The notes below the pieces were generated by a model. The model saw nothing but the letters and a program-made list of their open reading frames with translations, searched no databases and had not been told where the DNA came from. 37,639 nt of DNA, from NCBI GenBank assembly GCA_902788735.1, contig CADALJ010000008.1, positions 1 to 37,639 on the forward strand, in the 5' to 3' direction. Below are positions 32,481 to 37,639 of the stretch, piece by piece; the first letter of the stretch is position 1; each line of letters begins with the position of its first letter. This DNA comes from an uncultured Erysipelotrichaceae bacterium (GTDB taxonomy: Bacteria > Bacillota_I > Bacilli_A > RF39 > UBA660). The position numbers and the translations under genes were made by a program.

Positions 32481-33902
32481 ATGGTTGATTTAACATTAAT
32501 AGTATTAGGTGATATAGAAGAATCTATTAATAATAATCTAGAAATACTTCCAGCTAAAGAAGATAATATAATAGATGTTATTAATAAGTCTAAAGGTAAA
32601 TACATATCTTTTCTATCAGATAAAGATTTTATTACTGAAAATTATGTAGAAATTATTACTAAAAAAGCAAAAGAAGAATTTGATTATTGCTTTATTAATT
32701 ATGATTATCAAATACAAAAAAATAATAAAGTGTTAAAAAATAAAGAAGAATTAAAAAATATAAAACCATATTATAAAGAATATATATTTTCATATATATT
32801 TAGAAAAGAAAAACTACAAAAACTAATTAATATTAAAGATATATCTAAATTTAATGAAACAGTAGATAAAGAATTTACTAATAATACAGCAATTGAAGAA
32901 ATAATTTACTATCATAATCCTGAAGAAGAAAAAAGATTAGATTTTATATATAGTGATGTTAAGTCAATTAATACCTATAAAAATATTATTTATGTGGCTA
33001 ATGGATGTAATGGTATATTTAATGGATATATTAGTTGGATAAAACAATTAGGTAAATGTTATAAAGATAAATATGATGTAGTAATTTTATATGATGAAAT
33101 AAATGAAAAAACTAAAAAATCTTTTGAAGAATACTTTAAATGTATCAAAAGAGAAACAGACAAAATATATTTATGTAATAGATTATTAGTAACATATTCA
33201 AGTTACTTTTATCCAAAAAATATAGTTAATTTAGATAAAAATTATTTGTTTATTCATGGCAATATGTCAGATTATGAAAATGCTATGAAGTATTATGATG
33301 ATATATATACTAATTATGTAGCTGTATCAAAAGTAGCATCTATAAAAGCTAAAGGATATTTTCCAACAGACGAAATTGAATATGTATTAAATCCATATAA
33401 ATTAGATAGAGAAGTAAAGAAAAGAATGAAATTAACTTCTACATTAAGATCTACTAAAGTAAAAAGAATAGATAGAATAGAAAAAATGGCTAAATTAATG
33501 GATGAATTAGATATTCCATATACATGGGAAGTATTTACAGATAAAAATGAAAATACTAATATTAAAGGATTAATATTCAGAGAAAGAATTCCTGATCCAT
33601 TACCATACGTAAAAGATAGTGATTATTTTGTATTATTAAGTGATTCAGAATCATTTAGTTATTCAGTAATAGAAGCATTATCAGTTAATACTAAAGTAGT
33701 AGTTACACCACTTCCTGTATATAATGAAATAGGTGTAATAGAAGATGAAAATGCTATAGTAATACCATTTGAATATTTTGATGATGAAAATACTGATAAA
33801 CTAAAGGATGTAATACTATCAATGTATGAAGTAATGGATAAACCTATAGAGTATAAACCAAGTGAAGAATTAGAAAACGGTTATAATGAAATATTTACGT
33901 AA
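32481..33902 (+). CDS. Glycosyltransferase-like protein, GT4-type C-terminal domain
   Basis: The 473-residue protein has two parts. Residues 1-150 begin LTLIVLGDIEESI and contain KGKYISFLSDKDF, like a shortened GT-A (GT2) domain. From about 170 on it resembles GT-B family 4 enzymes, with a Rossmann-like C-terminal half: LRSTKVKRIDRIEKMAKLM, PLPYVKDSDYFVLLSDSES and VIEALSVNTKVVVTPLPVYNEIG, the nucleotide-sugar site. It follows the YitT pair by 1 nt and is the last gene before a terminator. It probably adds a sugar to a surface polymer; donor and acceptor are unknown. The combination of GT2-like and GT4-like parts is common in glycan gene clusters. Confidence 0.65.
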   Translation: MVDLTLIVLGDIEESINNNLEILPAKEDNIIDVINKSKGKYISFLSDKDFITENYVEIITKKAKEEFDYCFINYDYQIQKNNKVLKNKEELKNIKPYYKEYIFSYIFRKEKLQKLINIKDISKFNETVDKEFTNNTAIEEIIYYHNPEEEKRLDFIYSDVKSINTYKNIIYVANGCNGIFNGYISWIKQLGKCYKDKYDVVILYDEINEKTKKSFEEYFKCIKRETDKIYLCNRLLVTYSSYFYPKNIVNLDKNYLFIHGNMSDYENAMKYYDDIYTNYVAVSKVASIKAKGYFPTDEIEYVLNPYKLDREVKKRMKLTSTLRSTKVKRIDRIEKMAKLMDELDIPYTWEVFTDKNENTNIKGLIFRERIPDPLPYVKDSDYFVLLSDSESFSYSVIEALSVNTKVVVTPLPVYNEIGVIEDENAIVIPFEYFDDENTDKLKDVILSMYEVMDKPIEYKPSEELENGYNEIFT

Positions 33903-33918
33903 AAATAAAAAAACTAAA

Positions 33919-33945
33919 AAAAGGAATTAAACATTCCTTTTTTTC
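33919..33945 (+). terminator. Terminator of the prfB-yitT-glycosyltransferase unit
   Basis: AAAAGGAAT / ATTCCTTTT with a 5-nt loop is followed by a T run. Confidence 0.8.
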
Positions 33946-33957
33946 TATATAATTTTA

Positions 33958-33966
33958 TGTTATAAT
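33958..33966 (+). promoter_or_regulatory. Extended -10 of the ftsEX operon
   Basis: TGT followed by TATAAT at 33961-33966 lies 28 nt before ATG 33995; AAGGTGGTG is the ribosome site. Confidence 0.5.
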
Positions 33967-33994
33967 GAAATAGTTAAGGTGGTGAATAAAATAG

Positions 33995-34684
33995 ATGGAC
34001 TTAATAAGAGTTAAAAATGTTGAAAAGAAATATAAAAATGGGGTAACAGCCATCTATGATTTAAACTTAGCAATAGAAAAAGGATCATTTGTATTTGTAA
34101 TTGGTGGATCAGGTAGTGGTAAATCTACTTTCATTAAATTATTATATAGAGAAGAAAAACCAACTAAAGGACAAGTAATAGTTGGTGGACTAGACGTTGC
34201 TAAATTAAAGAATAAAAAGGTATATAAACTAAGAAGAAAATTAGGAATAGTATTCCAAGATTATAGATTATTACCAAAACTTACAGTATATGAAAATGTA
34301 GCTTTTGCATTAGAATGTATTGGAGAAAAGAAAGATTCTATAAGAGTAAAAGTATTAAAAGCATTAGAAGATGTAGGATTAAAAAATAAAGTTCATGAAT
34401 ATCCTGATAACTTATCTGGAGGAGAACAACAGCGTGTTGCTATAGCTAGAGCTATAGTAAATGATCCTAAATTACTATTATGTGACGAACCTACTGGAAA
34501 TCTAGATCCGGAAAAAAGTATGGAAATAATGAAAGTCTTAGAAGATATTAACAAATCAAGAGGAACAACTATAATCATGGCAACACATGATAAAGAAATA
34601 GTAAACAAAATGAAAAAACAAGTTATTACTTTAAAAGATGGACATCTAGTAAAATTTAAACAGAAAGGAACGTATGCAGAATGA
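33995..34684 (+). CDS. ftsE: Cell-division ABC transporter ATP-binding protein FtsE
   Basis: The 229-residue ATPase has Walker A GGSGSGKST (37-45), a Q-loop VFQDYRLLPKLT, the signature LSGGEQQRVAIARA, Walker B LLLCDEPTGNLDP and an ATHD switch histidine. FtsE works with FtsX to activate peptidoglycan hydrolases at the septum or along the wall. The stop TGA at 34682-34684 overlaps the ftsX start as ATGA, the usual arrangement, and TGA here is clearly a stop. Length is normal. Confidence 0.95.
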   Translation: MDLIRVKNVEKKYKNGVTAIYDLNLAIEKGSFVFVIGGSGSGKSTFIKLLYREEKPTKGQVIVGGLDVAKLKNKKVYKLRRKLGIVFQDYRLLPKLTVYENVAFALECIGEKKDSIRVKVLKALEDVGLKNKVHEYPDNLSGGEQQRVAIARAIVNDPKLLLCDEPTGNLDPEKSMEIMKVLEDINKSRGTTIIMATHDKEIVNKMKKQVITLKDGHLVKFKQKGTYAE

Positions 34685-35580
34685 AGCCAATAAGAATGTT
34701 AGGAAGAAGCGTTAGAGACGCTGTTAAAAGTGTAATAAGAAACTTTTCATTATCATTAGCTTCTATTTCTTGTATCACAATTACTTTAATAATAGTTGCA
34801 GTAGCAGTAGTAGCATCATTTAATGTTCAAAACTTTACTAAAGCAATAGAAAAAGATATGACAATAGTTGTATTTGTAGATAATGATGCAGAAGAAAAAG
34901 ATATAGAAAATATAGAAGATGAAATAAAAAGAATTGCTAATGTAGAAAAATATACATTTCAAACAAAACAAGAAGTAAAAGAAATGATGCAACAAGAAAG
35001 TGAAGTATTTAAAACAGTATTAGATACATGGACTGATGAGGAGTCACCTCTAAAAGATACTTTCCAAGTAAAAGTAAAAAATGTAGAGAAAATTAAAAAA
35101 ACAGCCTTAAAAATAGAATCTATTGATAAAGTATCAACAGTAAGATATGGAGAAGGCATGGTTGATAAAATGGTAAAAGCTTTTTCATCAATAGAAAAAG
35201 TAACTTATATTATTGTTTTAGGATTAGTACTAGTAACAGTATTCTTAATAATTAATACAATTAAATTAACAATTTCAGCAAGACGTAAAGAAATAGGAAT
35301 AATGAGATTAGTAGGTGCAAGTAATATTACTATTAAATTACCATTTATAATTGAAGGTATGATTTTAGGATTATTTGGTTCTATTATACCTGTAATTTTA
35401 ACTACATATGGATATCTTGCTTTCTATAAGCATTTTGATGGATATCTATATTCAAGATTAATAGAATTAATAGTACCAGAACCATTTATATATCAAACAT
35501 CTCTTATAGTAGTTGGAATAGGTATATTAGTAGGTATGATAGGTAGTGCTAGTGCCGTAAGAAAGTATTTAAAGATCTAG
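34681..35580 (+). CDS. ftsX: Cell-division protein FtsX
   Basis: The 299-residue protein has a first helix at about 22-46, an extracellular domain (50-170) with MTIVVFVDNDAEEKDIENIE, and three C-terminal helices with the SARRKEIGIMRLVGAS loop that contacts FtsE. It has the normal four-helix layout. The extracellular loop normally binds the hydrolase it controls, and the next gene encodes such an enzyme. Confidence 0.95.
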   Translation: MKPIRMLGRSVRDAVKSVIRNFSLSLASISCITITLIIVAVAVVASFNVQNFTKAIEKDMTIVVFVDNDAEEKDIENIEDEIKRIANVEKYTFQTKQEVKEMMQQESEVFKTVLDTWTDEESPLKDTFQVKVKNVEKIKKTALKIESIDKVSTVRYGEGMVDKMVKAFSSIEKVTYIIVLGLVLVTVFLIINTIKLTISARRKEIGIMRLVGASNITIKLPFIIEGMILGLFGSIIPVILTTYGYLAFYKHFDGYLYSRLIELIVPEPFIYQTSLIVVGIGILVGMIGSASAVRKYLKI

Positions 35581-36794
35581 TGAAAAATAAATTATTAATA
35601 GTAACTTCAATTATTTTGTTATTAGTATCTTTCATAGCACTACCGATAGATACTAGTGCAAAGACTATACAAGAATTTGAAAATGAAGTTACAAGATATA
35701 CCAAAGAATTAGAAGAAAAGAAAGCTAATCTTGCTAAAAATGAAGCAGAAGTTGCAGAAATAAAAAAGAAAATAGCTAATATAGAAAATCAAATAGAAGA
35801 AGCAGAAAATGAAATCAAGCGTCTAGAAAAAGAAATAGAAGAAAGTCAAAAAGAAATAGAAAGAAAAAGTGAAGAGAGTAAAAACATCATTTCTTATTAT
35901 CAAATTTCTAATGGAGAAAACGCTTATTTAGAATATGCTTTCGGAGCAGAAAGTATAACAGACATGATTTATAGATTATCTATAGTTGAACAATTAACTG
36001 AGTATAATAATAAAATCATGAAAGAATTAGAAGAATTGATTAAAAAGAATCAAGCTACTCAAGAAGAGTTAAAGAAAAAGGAAGAAGAGTTAAAAGAATT
36101 AAAACAAGAACTAAAATCTGAACAAGCTCGTATTGAAGCAGATTCAGCATATATAAAAGAAAGTATGCCATCTATTCAGGAACAAATAAACTCTGCAAGA
36201 GATAGTGTTAAATACTATAAAAGTTTAGGTTGTGGAAATACTGAAGATATTCAAAGTTGTGAATTCCGTGTAGCTCAAGCATCAGGTGGATCACTTCCAA
36301 GTGTAGGATTCTTCTCAAGACCAATTGATTATGGATATTATGTCAGAGGTATGTGGGATGGACACATGGGTGTTGATATGAGTAGTGGTAATAGAAACAT
36401 TGCTGTTCACCCAATTGCTGCAGGTAAAATTCATGCCATATATACAGATGCATGTACTACTAGTTATTGGTGTAACTATTGGTGTAACGGAAATGCTAAA
36501 ATAGTAGTTGTAAAACATAACTACAATGGAAAATATATATATTCATCATATGTTCACTTAAGTAATTATGGTAATATTTGGGAAGGACAATATGTATCTA
36601 AAGATACAATAATTGGATACATGGGTACTACAGGATGTTCAACAGGAGAACACTTACATTTAGAAATAGCTGATTGTCACTGGAAAAGTGGTGGATGTAG
36701 TTACTATGGTGATAGATGGAGTGCAGGTTATGTAGATCGATTAATTAATCCAGAAAACTTAATAAACTTCCCAGGTAGTTGGTCTAATAGATAA
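35580..36794 (+). CDS. Coiled-coil M23 peptidoglycan hydrolase controlled by FtsEX (PcsB/EnvC-like)
   Basis: The 404-residue protein starts with a signal peptide (about 1-25, ALPIDTSAK), continues with long Glu/Lys-rich coiled coils (about 27-105 and 145-225), and ends in an M23 peptidase domain. The zinc motifs are visible: HMGVD (His262, Asp266), SYVHLS and HLHLE (His358, His360). Coiled coils followed by M23 is the layout of hydrolases and activators regulated by FtsEX, such as EnvC; PcsB has the same coiled coils with a CHAP domain. The start is GTG 35580, which shares its G with the ftsX stop, showing tight coupling. The intact metal ligands suggest it is itself active. Four cysteines around CNYWCNGN may form disulphides. 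Confidence 0.85.
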   Translation: MKNKLLIVTSIILLLVSFIALPIDTSAKTIQEFENEVTRYTKELEEKKANLAKNEAEVAEIKKKIANIENQIEEAENEIKRLEKEIEESQKEIERKSEESKNIISYYQISNGENAYLEYAFGAESITDMIYRLSIVEQLTEYNNKIMKELEELIKKNQATQEELKKKEEELKELKQELKSEQARIEADSAYIKESMPSIQEQINSARDSVKYYKSLGCGNTEDIQSCEFRVAQASGGSLPSVGFFSRPIDYGYYVRGMWDGHMGVDMSSGNRNIAVHPIAAGKIHAIYTDACTTSYWCNYWCNGNAKIVVVKHNYNGKYIYSSYVHLSNYGNIWEGQYVSKDTIIGYMGTTGCSTGEHLHLEIADCHWKSGGCSYYGDRWSAGYVDRLINPENLINFPGSWSNR

Positions 36795-36817
36795 AAGAGT
36801 AGAAATACTCTTTTTTT
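36793..36817 (+). terminator. Terminator of the ftsEX operon
   Basis: AAAAGAGTA / TACTCTTTT with a GAAA loop and a T run. A second, weaker inverted repeat (AAAATGTAA / TTACATTTT) follows at about 36825-36853. Confidence 0.8.
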
Positions 36818-36897
36818 ATTAATAAAATGTAAACCACTAGTTGATTACATTTTTACTCATACTTTTATACAATTATATAGGTTAGGAGTAATGAAGT

Positions 36898-37639
36898 ATG
36901 GATCCAGAGAAAATAGGAAAGTTTATTTGTCAATTGAGAAAAGAAAAAAATTTAAGTCAGTATCAACTAGCGGATATGATACCAATATCAAGACAGGGAG
37001 TATCTAAGTGGGAAAGAGGAGTAACTACACCAGATCCACAAACATTACTTCAATTAAGTGAAATGTTTGATGTAAGTATAAATGAATTATTAAAAGGTGA
37101 AAGGCTACAAACTAATACAATAGAAGACTTAGAACAAACAACTTTATCAATCTTAGATCAAAGTAATAAGAAAACTAAAATGATCAAAAGAATAACTGCT
37201 ATCTCAATCATAATAATCACAGTATTATTATTAGCTTTCTTATCATATTATTTTATTAATTCATATAATTCAACAAAGGTATATACAATTTATGGTTCAA
37301 GTAAGAATTTCTCCACAGCAGATGGACTAATGATTATCACTAAGGAAAAAATGTATATGAAACTTGGTTGGTTAAAAAATAGAAATGAATATGATATTAA
37401 AAATATTAGATTATATTATACAACGAATAATAAGACAACTACCATGGTTGAAGATAGTGACATAGGTAACATAATAATAAAAGAAAATATAGGTTATTAT
37501 GAAAAAATAAAAGAATCGCAACTAGACAATATTTCAAAAGACATATATTTAGAAATTACTTATGATGATGATAAAACAGAAGTAATAAAACTTAAATTTG
37601 TACAAAACTTTTCTAATAATAAACTATTCTTTACGAAAC
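36898..37639 (+). CDS. HTH (XRE-type) membrane-anchored regulator, cut by the window end
   Basis: ATG 36898 is preceded by AGGAG at 36884-36888. The first 66 residues are a Cro/C1-type helix-turn-helix (KIGKFICQLRKEKNLSQYQLA, then ISRQGVSKWERGVTTPD and INELLKGE). A membrane helix follows at about 100-122, then an outward-facing domain without a stop before the window edge, at least 247 residues in all. Such proteins may sense a signal outside the cell and control neighbouring genes. It stands alone after the ftsEX terminator. The target is unknown. Confidence 0.8.
   Translation, partial: MDPEKIGKFICQLRKEKNLSQYQLADMIPISRQGVSKWERGVTTPDPQTLLQLSEMFDVSINELLKGERLQTNTIEDLEQTTLSILDQSNKKTKMIKRITAISIIIITVLLLAFLSYYFINSYNSTKVYTIYGSSKNFSTADGLMIITKEKMYMKLGWLKNRNEYDIKNIRLYYTTNNKTTTMVEDSDIGNIIIKENIGYYEKIKESQLDNISKDIYLEITYDDDKTEVIKLKFVQNFSNNKLFFTK

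Noticed and set aside
1-37639. Insertion sequences, tRNA or rRNA genes
   Set aside because: No transposase-like ORF, terminal inverted repeats or cloverleaf-forming sequences were recognised.

Overview
The window is very AT-rich, with short intergenic gaps, Gram-positive Shine-Dalgarno sites (AGGAGG types) and many hairpin/T-run terminators. The gene set (YfhO, SipW-type signal peptidases, TasA/camelysin-like secreted proteins, YitT pairs, FtsEX with a coiled-coil M23 hydrolase, anaerobic class III ribonucleotide reductase) points to an anaerobic, probably gut-associated, low-GC Bacillota, perhaps one of the uncultured RF39/Erysipelotrichales-like lineages; the exact taxon is a guess. The standard bacterial code applies: prfB carries the classic UGA programmed frameshift, and TGA is a normal stop for two genes.

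Layout. 1-300: decayed SEC-C tail and two terminators. 322-2952: YfhO-type membrane protein. 3177-4550: HD-domain and PH-domain genes. 4612-23361: a large surface-fibre locus in at least three plus-strand transcription units and one minus-strand gene. Unit 1 (4727-11022) holds one anchored TasA-fold protein, three paralogous fibre-subunit-like proteins and two cytoplasmic unknowns. Unit 2 (11100-16279) holds a 1104-residue adhesin-like protein, two TasA-like proteins and a degenerate signal-peptidase-like protein. Unit 3 (16402-22767) holds a SipW-like peptidase fused to a large cytoplasmic domain, a membrane-tethered McrB-like AAA+ ATPase, a DUF2357/McrC-like partner without a nuclease domain, a second SipW-like peptidase and another secreted TasA-like protein. 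The minus-strand gene at 22786-23361 encodes one more TasA-like protein. 23362-23890 is AT-rich and non-coding. 23891-26757: nrdD, a small glycyl-radical ORF and nrdG, the two large genes disrupted. 26806-29536: unknown, LysM and Pr6Pr-type genes. 29671-30769: prfB. 30771-33902: two YitT proteins and a glycosyltransferase. 33995-36794: ftsE, ftsX and a PcsB-like hydrolase. 36898 to the end: an HTH membrane regulator cut by the window edge.

The best candidate for an undescribed system is the fibre locus. The sequence suggests that secreted TasA-fold subunits are trimmed by two SipW-type peptidases, while a membrane-anchored McrB-like motor with a nuclease-less McrC-like adaptor, and a peptidase carrying a cytoplasmic domain that looks like a degenerate EAL fold, act on the inside of the membrane. 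This would be an McrBC-type machine reused for surface-protein export or assembly rather than restriction. That role is inference; the gene content and motifs are seen directly.

A second theme is local damage. One fibre subunit, nrdD and nrdG each lack an internal piece of roughly 20-30 codons with a broken junction, and a third fibre subunit has only an ATA codon where its start should be. These may be real decay, phase-variable deletions or assembly faults, and should be checked in reads.
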